Under the pieces are notes generated by a model. It was not told where the DNA came from. It worked only from the letters and a program-made list of their open reading frames with translations, and searched no databases. A stretch of 64,000 bases of DNA from Sphingomonas chungangi (GTDB taxonomy: Bacteria > Pseudomonadota > Alphaproteobacteria > Sphingomonadales > Sphingomonadaceae), in NCBI RefSeq assembly GCF_013778325.1, contig NZ_JACEIB010000001.1:434001-498000 (forward strand), written 5' to 3'. Both the position numbers and the translations under genes were made by a program. This document shows positions 1 to 7,823 of the stretch, piece by piece. How positions within the stretch are numbered: position 1 is the stretch's first letter; every line of letters begins with the position of its first letter.

Positions 1-315
1 TTCATGGGCATGGACATGCGCTACGCTTTCCGACTGACGCCGCCGGATCAGCGCCTGTCCCTTGCCATCACCGGTTCCGACGGGGAGGGGCCGATCATCA
101 CGGCGGTCCACAGCGCCGCGCGCAGACCGTTGACTAATGCCCAGTTGCTCAGGGCCTTCGCCACCCACCCGCTGCTGACCTTCAAGGTTGTCGGCGGCAT
201 CCTGTGGGAAGCGCTCAGGCTCTGGATCAAGGGAGTGCCGGTGCAAGATCGGCCGGCGCTGCCCATTCAACCCGTCACCATCGTGAAAACGCCGCAGGAG
301 GCCGCATGCATCTGA
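1..315 (+). CDS. DUF1365 family protein, C-terminal part (5' truncated by window edge)
   Basis: The reading frame is open at base 1 and ends at a TGA at 313-315, so only about the last 104 residues are present. The text, with an FMGMDMRYAF-like start followed by an RLTPP stretch and a basic, tryptophan-containing tail (LWIKGVPV), resembles the C-terminus of DUF1365 proteins. These are commonly encoded directly beside cyclopropane-fatty-acid synthase in alphaproteobacteria. Here the stop overlaps the start of the next gene (cfa-like, 306) by 10 bases, indicating an operon and translational coupling. The biochemical role of DUF1365 is not established. The family call rests on neighbourhood plus sequence feel. 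Confidence 0.75.
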   Translation, partial: FMGMDMRYAFRLTPPDQRLSLAITGSDGEGPIITAVHSAARRPLTNAQLLRAFATHPLLTFKVVGGILWEALRLWIKGVPVQDRPALPIQPVTIVKTPQEAACI

Positions 316-1529
316 GTCACGAGACGCAGGCCGATGCCGTCTCCTTTCCGCAAGCGACGCCCGAGGCCGGCCCCTGGCTGGTCCGGCGGTTGCTGCGTCA
401 TCTCGAATGCGGGCGACTGACGGTAATCCTGCCCTCGGGCGAGCGAATCGCGCATGTCGGCCGCTGGGCGGGACCGCACGGGGTGATGGAGCTACGCAAC
501 CTTCGCGCCCTTCGGCGCCTCCTTACGCGCGGCGATGTCGGTTTTGCGGAGGGGTTTATCGCCGGCGACTGGTCCAGCCCTGACCTGACCGCGCTGATCG
601 CGATGGCGGCGGAGAATGTCTCACGCCTCGACCGGACGACGGACGGTTTCTGGCCGGTCCGGCTTTGGCGCCAGCTCGGTCACGCGCTCAAGCGCAATTC
701 CGCGAACGGCAGCCGCCGCAACATCGCCTTCCACTATGATCTCGGCAACGATTTCTACCGGCTCTGGCTCGACGAGAGTATGACCTATTCCTCGGCGTGC
801 CGGATCGCGCCCGGCCAGTCACTGGAAGCAGCGCAAGGCGAAAAGCTCGATCGCATCGCCGAATTGCTGTCGCTTGGCGGCGATGAAGACGTTCTGGAGA
901 TCGGCTGTGGATGGGGAGCACTGGCGGCGAGGCTGGCGGAGCAATCCCGCAGCGTCACGGGACTCACGCTGTCGGTCGAGCAGCTTGCCTATGCGCGAGA
1001 GCAGTTCGCCTCCACAAGTCTCTCCGACCGCGTCGATCTGCGGCTTCAGGACTATCGCGAGGAGCAGGCACGCTACGATCGCATCGTCTCGATCGAGATG
1101 CTGGAAGCTGTCGGCGAGTCCTATTGGCCGGCCTATTTCGGGAAACTCCGCGATTGTCTCAGGCCCGGCGGCAGGGTTGTGCTGCAGGCCATCACCATTC
1201 GCGAGGATCGCTTCAACTCCTACAAACGCAGCCCCGATTTCATCCAGCGCTACATCTTCCCCGGCGGGATGCTGCCGACGCAGGCTATCCTGGCGGATCA
1301 AGCAGAACGTGCCGGCTTCGCCGTCGCGACGTCCGAGACGTTCGGTGAAGGTTATGCCGATACACTTGCCGAATGGCGCGGCCGCTTCGATGCGGCTTGG
1401 CCGAAGGTCGCGGCCCTTGGCTTCGATGCCGATTTCCGGCGTCTCTGGGACTATTATCTCAGCTATTGCGAGGCGGGCTTCCGCACCGGCACGATCGATG
1501 TCGGCCTCTACGTTCTCGAACCGACCTGA
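306..1529 (+). CDS. cfa: Cyclopropane-fatty-acyl-phospholipid synthase family, SAM-dependent methyltransferase
   Basis: A 407-residue protein. Members transfer a methylene group from S-adenosylmethionine to the double bond of unsaturated phospholipid acyl chains at the inner membrane, which stiffens the membrane under stress. The SAM-binding motif I, VLEIGCGWG, is at residues 196-204. It is preceded by the family's N-terminal region ending NIAFHYDLGNDFY and DESMTYSSAC, both typical of CFA synthases. The ATG at 306 is preferred over an upstream in-frame ATG at 204 because the latter runs through the DUF1365 gene and gives unrelated sequence. It overlaps the DUF1365 stop. Downstream lies a convergent peroxiredoxin gene starting at the very next base. 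The exact modification (cyclopropane or another methylated fatty acid) cannot be told. Confidence 0.9.
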   Translation: MHLSHETQADAVSFPQATPEAGPWLVRRLLRHLECGRLTVILPSGERIAHVGRWAGPHGVMELRNLRALRRLLTRGDVGFAEGFIAGDWSSPDLTALIAMAAENVSRLDRTTDGFWPVRLWRQLGHALKRNSANGSRRNIAFHYDLGNDFYRLWLDESMTYSSACRIAPGQSLEAAQGEKLDRIAELLSLGGDEDVLEIGCGWGALAARLAEQSRSVTGLTLSVEQLAYAREQFASTSLSDRVDLRLQDYREEQARYDRIVSIEMLEAVGESYWPAYFGKLRDCLRPGGRVVLQAITIREDRFNSYKRSPDFIQRYIFPGGMLPTQAILADQAERAGFAVATSETFGEGYADTLAEWRGRFDAAWPKVAALGFDADFRRLWDYYLSYCEAGFRTGTIDVGLYVLEPT

Positions 1530-2072
1530 TCACCCCGCGGGGTGCGCAGCTCGCCATGCCTTCACCACTGCCATCGTCTTCTCGACATGGCCGGCCGGGT
1601 CCATCGCGGAATAGGCGAAGATTACCTTGCCGTCCGGCGCGATCACATAGCTGGTACGGTTGGAGCGGGCGAGCACCGGCAGCTTCACCTTGTATTCCGA
1701 TATGAGCTTGCCGTCCGCGGAGGCGACGGCGAACTTGTTGCGGCATTCGCTGACCGAGAAACGGTTGAGCTTGTCGATATCGTCGCCTGACACGCCGATC
1801 ACGGTCGCGCCCAGCGCCTTGAAAGCATCGGTCGCCTCGGCGAAATCGTGCGCCTCGACGGTGCAGCCGCTGGTGAAGGCGGCCGGGTAGAAATAGAGGA
1901 CGACCGGTCCCTTCCTCAGCGCATCGGCAAGGTGAAAGGGGAAGGGCTTGCCGGCGAGGCTGGCCTGCGTAGTGAAGTCCGGCGCGGTGGCACCGACGGG
2001 AAGCGCCGCTTTTCCTGGTGAGCAGGCCGATAATGCGAGGGTGCCGATGGCCGCCGCGATGATCCTGATCAT
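1530..2072 (-). CDS. Peroxiredoxin (BCP/PrxQ-like), predicted lipoprotein
   Basis: A 180-residue thiol peroxidase of the AhpC/TSA fold. From the ATG at 2072 the N-terminus is MIRIIAAAIGTLALSAC. This is a short hydrophobic signal with a lipobox (LSAC, Cys17), so the mature protein is probably lipid-anchored outside the cytoplasm. The peroxidatic cysteine is Cys70 in FTSGCTVEAHDF, and a second cysteine in SVSECRNKF could resolve it. An in-frame ATG 57 bases upstream exists, but it would bury the lipoprotein signal. The gene is convergent with the CFA synthase (adjacent bases) and lies downstream of the anti-sigma/sigma pair on the same strand, 63 bases after the anti-sigma stop. Together with the lipid-modifying gene this hints at an envelope oxidative-stress theme. 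The reducing partner is unknown. Confidence 0.85.
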   Translation of the reverse strand: MIRIIAAAIGTLALSACSPGKAALPVGATAPDFTTQASLAGKPFPFHLADALRKGPVVLYFYPAAFTSGCTVEAHDFAEATDAFKALGATVIGVSGDDIDKLNRFSVSECRNKFAVASADGKLISEYKVKLPVLARSNRTSYVIAPDGKVIFAYSAMDPAGHVEKTMAVVKAWRAAHPAG

Positions 2073-2135
2073 ATCGTATCTCCTGCCGTTCTTCATCGAG
2101 ATACGCTCAGGCGCCCGAACGGGATGCATCGCCGG

Positions 2136-2837
2136 TCAGGCCGTCGTCAGCTTGCCGGTCAGGATTACGGGGCCGGTCGGCTGGCCAGTCGGCGAGCCGC
2201 CTACGGGCTCGACCGAGACGGCGATCGTGACGCCTGCCGCCATCACGGAGGAGGCCAGGGCCGGCACCTTGGCCCAGCCTGGCGCGGAGGCGTTCATCAC
2301 GCCCATCGAACGCGGCTTGCCGTCGGCCGGGATGACCCACAACTCGGGCGAATGCGCGCCCAGATCGAGCCCGGTGACTGCAGATGTCATGCGGTTGCTG
2401 GCGGGATCAAAGCTGACCGTCACGAAGCCCTTCTTGCCGGTCAGCACCGCTACCATCGGCGCGGAGGCCTGCTGCGCGACGGGAACGCGCTCGATGACCG
2501 TCTGCGGCTTCTGGACCGCTACTACACCCAGCACGACGGCGGCGGCGCTGGCAACCAGCGTCCCGGCCTTCCACCATCGCAGCGACGCGGGAGTGGTTGG
2601 CGCGATATCATTCGCCGGCAGGCGCGCTTCGATCGCGCGCCACACCGACGCACTGGGCGCTTCGCCGGGATGATCGAATAGCGCCGCTGCATAGCCTTGC
2701 CAGCGTTTATGGGCGTCTGCGAACGCGTCATCCGACCCCAGCCGAGCCTCGACTGCTTGGCGCTCCGGCGGATCGAGCAATCCGAAAGCCAGCTCCGCGG
2801 CGAGCAGTTCATCGTCCTCGGGTAGCGCTACGCTCAT
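2136..2837 (-). CDS. Anti-sigma factor, RskA-like
   Basis: A 233-residue protein. The N-terminal approximately 80 residues (DDELLAAELAFGLLDPPERQ) match the sigma-binding region of RskA/anti-sigma-K proteins. A hydrophobic segment near residues 88-105 (TLVASAAAVVLGVVAVQ) is a single membrane span, followed by the extracytoplasmic RskA domain containing GSHSPELWVIP-like text. No zinc-binding His-x3-Cys-x2-Cys motif is seen, so it is not a ChrR-type ZAS anti-sigma. The start codon overlaps the stop of the upstream sigma gene (ATGA at 2834-2837). It probably holds that sigma factor at the membrane and releases it by regulated proteolysis, as known for RskA/SigK. The inducing signal is unknown. 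Confidence 0.85.
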   Translation of the reverse strand: MSVALPEDDELLAAELAFGLLDPPERQAVEARLGSDDAFADAHKRWQGYAAALFDHPGEAPSASVWRAIEARLPANDIAPTTPASLRWWKAGTLVASAAAVVLGVVAVQKPQTVIERVPVAQQASAPMVAVLTGKKGFVTVSFDPASNRMTSAVTGLDLGAHSPELWVIPADGKPRSMGVMNASAPGWAKVPALASSVMAAGVTIAVSVEPVGGSPTGQPTGPVILTGKLTTA

Positions 2838-3400
2838 GACAGACAGTCCTTGAGCTTGAGCAACGCGCGCCGGATCCGACTCTTGATCGTGCCGAGCGGC
2901 GTCGCTGCGCGGCTGGCGAGTTCGGCATAGGTCGAGCCTTCGAAGAAGGCGGTGCGGATCAGGCCCGCGTCACCACCGTCCAGCGTGCCCAGGCAATAGG
3001 CGAGCCGCTGCTGGTCCTCTCCGATCTCCAGCAGGGTCGAGGCGGGCGGCGTGGGATCTGGGACATCATCGGCCAGTTCGATCGGTGCCGTAGCTACCTT
3101 GCCACCGCTTCGCAGACGATCGACCGCACGATTGCGCGTCAGCGTGATAAGCCAGGTCATCGCGCTTCCCTTCGCCACGTCGAACGTGCCGGCCCGTCGC
3201 CACACCGAGAGATAGGCTTCCTGCAACGCCTCTTCCGCTTCCTGTCTCACGGGCAAGATACGCAGGCAGACGCCGAATAGCTTCACCGAGGTGCGGCGAT
3301 AGACATCCTCGAAAGCCGCCCGGTCCCCGGCAGCGACCCGGCGGAGCGTTGCGGCAAGATTCGCGGCGTCGCTGTCGGAACTTGTCGAGCTCATGCGCAT
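2834..3400 (-). CDS. ECF RNA polymerase sigma factor (SigK/RpoE-like)
   Basis: A 188-residue sigma-70 family protein with region 2 (FEDVYRRTSVKLFGVCLRIL, then EEALQEAYLSVWRRA) and region 4 (YAELASRAATPLGTIKSRIRRALLKL), the pattern of SigK/RpoE-type ECF sigmas. It overlaps the anti-sigma gene by four bases, so the two are made in proportion. ATGs at 3400 and 3394 are both possible and neither has a clear Shine-Dalgarno. Neighbouring DUF1365 and CFA synthase genes are typical members of singlet-oxygen/envelope-stress ECF regulons in alphaproteobacteria. A link to them here is inference. No convincing autoregulated promoter was identified in 3401-3506. Confidence 0.9.
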   Translation of the reverse strand: MRMSSTSSDSDAANLAATLRRVAAGDRAAFEDVYRRTSVKLFGVCLRILPVRQEAEEALQEAYLSVWRRAGTFDVAKGSAMTWLITLTRNRAVDRLRSGGKVATAPIELADDVPDPTPPASTLLEIGEDQQRLAYCLGTLDGGDAGLIRTAFFEGSTYAELASRAATPLGTIKSRIRRALLKLKDCLS

Positions 3401-3506
3401 CCATAGCGAGACGAGCTTCGTAGCTCGACAAGAGGCAGACTAGAGCAGCCTCAGCGGCTGGCAAGGGAATGCAGGACTTTGACGAACAAACCCAACAGGA
3501 TGTTTC

Positions 3507-4364
3507 GTGAAGCTCGGTAGGGGGCGCGTCGTCGGCGCGTTGCTGGGGCTGCTGGCGTCGGCCTGTTCGCCGCTCAAGGTCTTCAACGCCGCCGTGCCGA
3601 AGGATGGCGGCGTGCGGCTGGCCGTGCGCGACGCCGCCTTTGGCTCCGATCCGCGCCAACGCCTCGACATCTATGCGCCGAAGGCCGCGTCGGACAGCCC
3701 GCGCCCGATCATCATCTTCTTTTACGGTGGATCCTGGAATTCGGGGACGAAAAGTGGCTATTCCTTCGTCGGCCGCGCGCTGGCCTCGCGAGGCTTCGTC
3801 GTCGCCATTCCCGATTACCGGCTCGTCCCGCAGGTCCGCTACCCGACCTTCCTTGAAGACAATGCGGCCGCCGTGCGCTGGGTGCGCGGTCATGCGCGGG
3901 AGTTCGGAGGCGATGCCGACCGGCTGGTGCTCGCTGGCCACTCGGCAGGCGCCTACAATGCGGCGATGCTGGCGCTCGATCCCCAATTTCTCGGACCGGA
4001 CCGAAAGGCGGTGCGTGGCCTTGTCGGCCTCGCTGGGCCCTATGATTTCCTGCCCTTCGATGGTCCGGTCGTCCAACAAACCTTCGGCGGCATCGGCGAC
4101 CCGATCGGGACGCAGCCCGTTCACTATGTCAATCCCAACGACCCGCCCGCTTTCCTGGCGACCGGAGATAAGGACCAAACGGTGCGGCCAGCGAACAGCG
4201 ATTCGCTGGCGTCGAAGCTCCGCGCCGCTGGTGTGCAGGTCGAGCGACATCGCTATTCCGACGTTGGCCATGCCGGGCTGATCACGGCGATCGCCAGGCC
4301 ATTGCGTGGCCGCGCTACGGTGCTGGCAGATATGACCGCATTCGCTGCGCGGGTCACCCGATAA
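3507..4364 (+). CDS. Alpha/beta hydrolase (carboxylesterase-like), predicted lipoprotein
   Basis: A 285-residue hydrolase starting at GTG 3507. The N-terminus is a short hydrophobic signal ending in a lipobox (LLASAC), so it is probably a lipoprotein. The oxyanion-hole segment is FFYGGSW (a variant of the HGG motif). The nucleophile is Ser146 in GHSAG (144-148), with a downstream Asp (GDKDQ) and His (DVGHAG) completing the triad. The arrangement fits the BD-FAE/esterase-lipase group acting on small esters. The substrate is unknown. It is divergent from the ECF sigma gene across a 106-base gap and has no partner gene on its strand, so it appears monocistronic. Confidence 0.85.
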   Translation: MKLGRGRVVGALLGLLASACSPLKVFNAAVPKDGGVRLAVRDAAFGSDPRQRLDIYAPKAASDSPRPIIIFFYGGSWNSGTKSGYSFVGRALASRGFVVAIPDYRLVPQVRYPTFLEDNAAAVRWVRGHAREFGGDADRLVLAGHSAGAYNAAMLALDPQFLGPDRKAVRGLVGLAGPYDFLPFDGPVVQQTFGGIGDPIGTQPVHYVNPNDPPAFLATGDKDQTVRPANSDSLASKLRAAGVQVERHRYSDVGHAGLITAIARPLRGRATVLADMTAFAARVTR

Positions 4365-4783
4365 GTCGCGATTTGGTTTACAGTGCCTTAACTAACCCAT
4401 TGAAGACGCTTGAGCGTTTTTCGAGCCATTTACAGCATTTTTGACGAAAATCCGCATTTCCAGCAGCTCGGAAAGCTTCTACTCCAAGCGCTGTCGTCAA
4501 CGGCATTCGGCAGTCGCGAATGCAGGCTCGTCCCCCAAGGGTTTGTTCCGTAGCCGGGACATCCGTTTCGAACAGCAAGGATACGAACCAGATGAATCGG
4601 GGGCCTTAAGTGCCTCTTCCATCAAATAGGCGTCAAGCGAGTCAGCTCTTCGGCCGCGATCGAACATTGCGATTCAGGAAGGCGTTTCACGCGATCCGTG
4701 CTATACCGAGGCCATCACGGAGCCCTCTCCAGCATCCTCGTGACAACGGGACAAGGTGCCCGCGCTCAACGACGAGGTCCGAC
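4365..4783. other. Intergenic region, 419 bases, no supported gene
   Basis: No frame here reads like protein, and base composition is lower in G+C than the flanks. It contains a weak hairpin with a T-run at 4406-4421 (ACGCT and AGCGT arms), plausibly the end of the hydrolase transcript, and the promoter region for the small gene at 4784. Nothing else was recognised. Confidence 0.5.
4406..4421 (+). terminator. Weak candidate intrinsic terminator after the hydrolase gene
   Basis: ACGCT and AGCGT arms enclose a 2-base loop and are followed by TTTT, 41 bases past the hydrolase stop. The stem is only five base pairs, so efficiency is doubtful. Confidence 0.3.
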
Positions 4784-5014
4784 ATGGATATCAATGAACT
4801 GCTCCATCGTGAGCAGATTTCGCTCGCGAATGCCGCCAGCGCCACGTGCGCGCCGTCACGCCGTGCCCATGAAGGGCTGGCCCGGGGGTATGGCGCAAGA
4901 TTGAATGCAGCGGGTTTCCCGCATCGTCCCTATCCGGCAGGCATCTCCGTCAGGCTGCTGTCGATTTCGGCCGTGCATCGCGACGGCCGGCGCATCGGCC
5001 GCCCATGCGGTTGA
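4784..5014 (+). CDS. Small conserved-looking protein of unknown function (MDINELLHREQ start)
   Basis: A 76-residue protein. It begins MDINELLHREQISLANAASA and continues with an AHEGLARGYGARL segment, which has amphipathic helical character and resembles small proteins often annotated in sphingomonads. A GAGG sequence lies about seven bases before the ATG. The C-terminal 20 residues look less natural, and the 3' end overlaps the transglutaminase gene by 10 bases, consistent with coupling. No domain or function was recognised. Confidence 0.5.
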   Translation: MDINELLHREQISLANAASATCAPSRRAHEGLARGYGARLNAAGFPHRPYPAGISVRLLSISAVHRDGRRIGRPCG

Positions 5015-5862
5015 AGATCGAGCACAGGACGACCTATCGCTATGCCAGCCCGGTGACGCTTCAGGCGCATCGCCTGGTGCTCACACCGCGCGACGATGCC
5101 GAGCTTGCCACCCTGTCCCGATCCCTGCGATGCGAGCCGGACGCGGATATCCGCTGGACCGCCGATGTCTTCGGTAACCCGATCGCGACCGCCACCTTCG
5201 CCGATGAGACCGATACGCTGACGATCGTCAACGAGGTCGAGATCGAGCACCGGGCGCCCGAGTGGCCGGTCTTCGCGATCGACCCCGGCGCGCATGGCTA
5301 TCCGTTCGCCTATACGCTCGACGACATCGTCGATCTGGGTGCGCTGGCGCAGCCAGACTGGCTGACATCCGGCGCGGATGCGGTCGGCGCATGGGCTCGG
5401 GGCTTCGTCCTCGGCCCGCGGACCGATACGCTGTCGCTGCTCAAGGATATGAATGGCGGCATGCTGGATAGCGTCGCTTACCGGGTGCGTGACGAGGAGG
5501 GGACGCAGTCGCCGGCGGAGACGCTGAAGCTGGGCAGCGGTTCCTGCCGGGACATTGCTGCCCTCTTTATCGAGGTGGTGCGCCATCTCGGCATGGGTGC
5601 GCGCGCGGTTTCCGGATATCTGGTCGACCCCGATTTGCCTGTCGACGATGCCGGCTCCACCCATGCGTGGGCGCAGGTCTATCTTCCGGGAGCAGGCTGG
5701 ATCACCTTCGATCCAACCCACCGGCGCGTCGGCAGCGGGCATCTGGTGCCCGTCGCGTTCGCCCGGTTCAACCGGCAGATCATGCCGGTGACCGGCGACT
5801 ATCTCGGCGGCCCCGATGCCTTCCTGTCGATGGAGGTTTCGGTGCGGATCCGCCCGATCTAG
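5005..5862 (+). CDS. Transglutaminase-like cysteine protease/peptidase family protein
   Basis: A 285-residue protein with the bacterial transglutaminase N-terminal beta domain (MRLKIEHRTTYRYASPVTL) and a C-terminal transglutaminase-like catalytic core. The triad is visible: Cys181 in GSGSCRDIAALF, His220 in STHAWAQVYL and Asp236 in WITFDPTHR. Such proteins are usually cytoplasmic. They are often found with ATP-grasp and alpha-E proteins, which are not seen here. The stop overlaps the convergent desaturase stop by four bases. A second protein of the same superfamily is encoded at 7824-8630, so the locus holds two diverged paralogs. The substrate is unknown. Confidence 0.88.
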   Translation: MRLKIEHRTTYRYASPVTLQAHRLVLTPRDDAELATLSRSLRCEPDADIRWTADVFGNPIATATFADETDTLTIVNEVEIEHRAPEWPVFAIDPGAHGYPFAYTLDDIVDLGALAQPDWLTSGADAVGAWARGFVLGPRTDTLSLLKDMNGGMLDSVAYRVRDEEGTQSPAETLKLGSGSCRDIAALFIEVVRHLGMGARAVSGYLVDPDLPVDDAGSTHAWAQVYLPGAGWITFDPTHRRVGSGHLVPVAFARFNRQIMPVTGDYLGGPDAFLSMEVSVRIRPI

Positions 5863-6983
5863 GCTGCTCGGGGCCTCAGATCGCCGAAGCGCACCATCGT
5901 CCGCCGCTCCTCGTCCCATAGCGACAATTTCCAGCAGGCCAGGCTGTCGCGGAGCGAGATGCGCTTGGCGATGCGTCGCAATTCGGGGGCGCTGTCGACG
6001 CACGCCTGCAGGCGATAGTTCGGCACGCGGCTGCAGAGGTGATGCACGTGATGCAGGCCGATATTCCCGCTGAACCATTGCAGGACCGGCGGCAGCTCGA
6101 AATAGGAACTGCCGTGGAGCGCGGCGGTGTGGAAATCCCAATCGCCGTCCCGTTGCCAATAGGTGTCGTCGAACTGGTGCTGCACATAGAACAGCCAGTT
6201 TCCGACCCACGACGCGATGATCATCACGGGCAGATAGGTGGCAAGGACCGTGGCGACGCCGACCGTCGCCATAGCCAGGCCGAACACGGCGATCAGGGCG
6301 AGGTCGAGCGAGAGCATGCTGGCGCGGGCATCGCGATCGCGGAACGACATTCCCCTCGGTATCCTCTGGAGAACGATGAAATTGATCGGTGCGCCGAGCA
6401 GGACCATGACGAACGGGTTACGGTAAAGACGGTAACCGAGCTGACGCAGTGGCGAGAGCGCCTCATATTCCGCCACCGTCAGTATCTCGACATCGCCGCG
6501 TCCCCGGCGATCGAGGTTGCCGCTGGACGCGTGGTGGATGGCGTGGCCCTTTCGCCAATGGCCGTAGGGGGTGAGCGTCAGTACGGAGAGAATGCGACCG
6601 AGGGCATCGTTGGCGGCGCGCGATCGGAAGAACGAGCCGTGCCCGCAATCGTGCTGGATGATGAAAAGCCGGACGAGCAGCCCTGCGGCCGGGATCGCGA
6701 GCAAGAGCACCAGCGCATAGCTCGACCGCCAGACCGCGGCGATGGCAACGAGCAGGCCGACGAACGGTATCGCGGTCGTCGCCAGCTGGAACGCGCTGCG
6801 CTTCCAATCGGCGCCATAGGCCTTGAAGCGCCGGGACAGCATCCGCCCGATCGCGTCCGTGGCTGGGGAGGCGGCATCGGCCCGGCACCCGGCGGACGCG
6901 CTATCTCCCGGCATGCCCGCCTCTGGATAGGGATTCTCGCCGGCAATTCGCTCGACGCGCACTTCAACAGGCACTGACGCCAA
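5859..6983 (-). CDS. Membrane fatty acid desaturase (omega-6/delta-12 type)
   Basis: A 374-residue integral membrane di-iron desaturase. The three histidine boxes are HDCGH (111-115), HAIHH (147-151) and HHVHH (311-315), in the spacing of acyl-lipid desaturases. Hydrophobic segments occur around 70-105, 190-205 and 225-265. The enzyme would introduce a double bond into membrane acyl chains using O2 and reductant. The first 45 residues are polar and poorly conserved in feel, so the true start may be further in (for example Met48 in GRMLSRRFKAYG). No Shine-Dalgarno decides this. It is convergent with the transglutaminase gene and has no same-strand partner nearby. Regiospecificity is inferred from overall similarity only. 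Confidence 0.88.
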   Translation of the reverse strand: MASVPVEVRVERIAGENPYPEAGMPGDSASAGCRADAASPATDAIGRMLSRRFKAYGADWKRSAFQLATTAIPFVGLLVAIAAVWRSSYALVLLLAIPAAGLLVRLFIIQHDCGHGSFFRSRAANDALGRILSVLTLTPYGHWRKGHAIHHASSGNLDRRGRGDVEILTVAEYEALSPLRQLGYRLYRNPFVMVLLGAPINFIVLQRIPRGMSFRDRDARASMLSLDLALIAVFGLAMATVGVATVLATYLPVMIIASWVGNWLFYVQHQFDDTYWQRDGDWDFHTAALHGSSYFELPPVLQWFSGNIGLHHVHHLCSRVPNYRLQACVDSAPELRRIAKRISLRDSLACWKLSLWDEERRTMVRFGDLRPRAA

Positions 6984-7069
6984 TGGTCACTCGCTTTCGC
7001 TGTATATCGTTTCTTGGATCCCTGCGGCCAAGATCGGGGCCGCGCCCGCAGGGAAGGATGGGATCGGGC

Positions 7070-7303
7070 TCATGCGCTCCGGGCGGTTATGAGGCCGGTA
7101 AACTCCTCGGCGCCGTAGTCGAACGGCGCCACGCGGCGATCGGGGAGGAAGATCGTATATTGCGTCCATTCCGTGATGGGAATGCCGGCGGCCCGCTCCA
7201 CCATCTGGCGCAGTGTTCCTTCGCCGGAAATGCGGCGGCTCGCGGCCGCGACGTGATGAACGAGCACGGCCTGCTCGTTCCATGGGACAGGGATTTTCAT
7301 CAT
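7070..7303 (-). CDS. Small hypothetical protein
   Basis: A 77-residue protein beginning MMKIPVPWNEQAVLVHHVA. GGGAG four bases upstream of the ATG at 7303 supports this start (a second ATG follows immediately at 7300, and one lies upstream at 7324). It contains WTQYTIFLPDRRVAPFDYGAEEF, which reads like a folded small domain, but no family was recognised. An imperfect hairpin (arms at 7020-7027 and 7046-7053) follows the gene without a T-run. It stands alone between the desaturase and the DoxX gene. Confidence 0.6.
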   Translation of the reverse strand: MMKIPVPWNEQAVLVHHVAAASRRISGEGTLRQMVERAAGIPITEWTQYTIFLPDRRVAPFDYGAEEFTGLITARSA

Positions 7304-7407
7304 CGGCTCCCGTCGGTAAGGCAACCCAGAGCCGACGGCGTCGGAATATCACGCCTTGCTTGAATGACCTATCGATATCCGCGCAAGAAGGGCGGAACGG
7401 GACGTCG

Positions 7408-7821
7408 CTAGAGCCGGCGTCCGCTGGTTACGCCGCCCGCGGCCAGGGCCCACCAGCAAATGAAGGGCTGCGCGAACAGGCGGGGATAGTGATAGGCCCA
7501 GCCCAGCCCTGTTCCGGTCGAAAGATCGCGGACAGCGTGGAGGATGTTCGCTGGATAGACGCAGACCGCATAGAGAGCGAGCATCGTGCCCGCCAGCCAG
7601 CGGAGCTTCGGTATGAACAAAGCCGCGGCTCCTGCCAGCTCTGCCGCGCCCGTCAGCATGATCACGAGGTGGGGATGGGGCACGCCGGCCGGCATCACAG
7701 GCTCGAAGGCGGCCGGGCGCAGCAGGTGAACCAGCCCTGCGGCGACGAACACGGGGGCGATCGTCAGCCGCGCGATATCGGCAGGGCGCACCCTCTGCCC
7801 GTCGCGCCATGGGAGGCGCAT
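7408..7821 (-). CDS. DoxX family membrane protein
   Basis: A 137-residue, four-helix membrane protein. The sequence RLTIAPVFVAAGLVHLLRP, a central VIMLTGAAELAGAAALFIP and LRWLAGTMLALYAVCVYPANILHAV are typical of the DoxX/DoxD-like family. In some bacteria DoxX relatives take part in membrane redox or thiol stress responses. The ATG at 7821 follows the stop of the upstream transglutaminase gene (7824) by two bases, so the two are cotranscribed. A longer upstream frame is only the shadow of that gene. The specific function is unknown. Confidence 0.8.
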   Translation of the reverse strand: MRLPWRDGQRVRPADIARLTIAPVFVAAGLVHLLRPAAFEPVMPAGVPHPHLVIMLTGAAELAGAAALFIPKLRWLAGTMLALYAVCVYPANILHAVRDLSTGTGLGWAYHYPRLFAQPFICWWALAAGGVTSGRRL

Positions 7822-7823
7822 GG

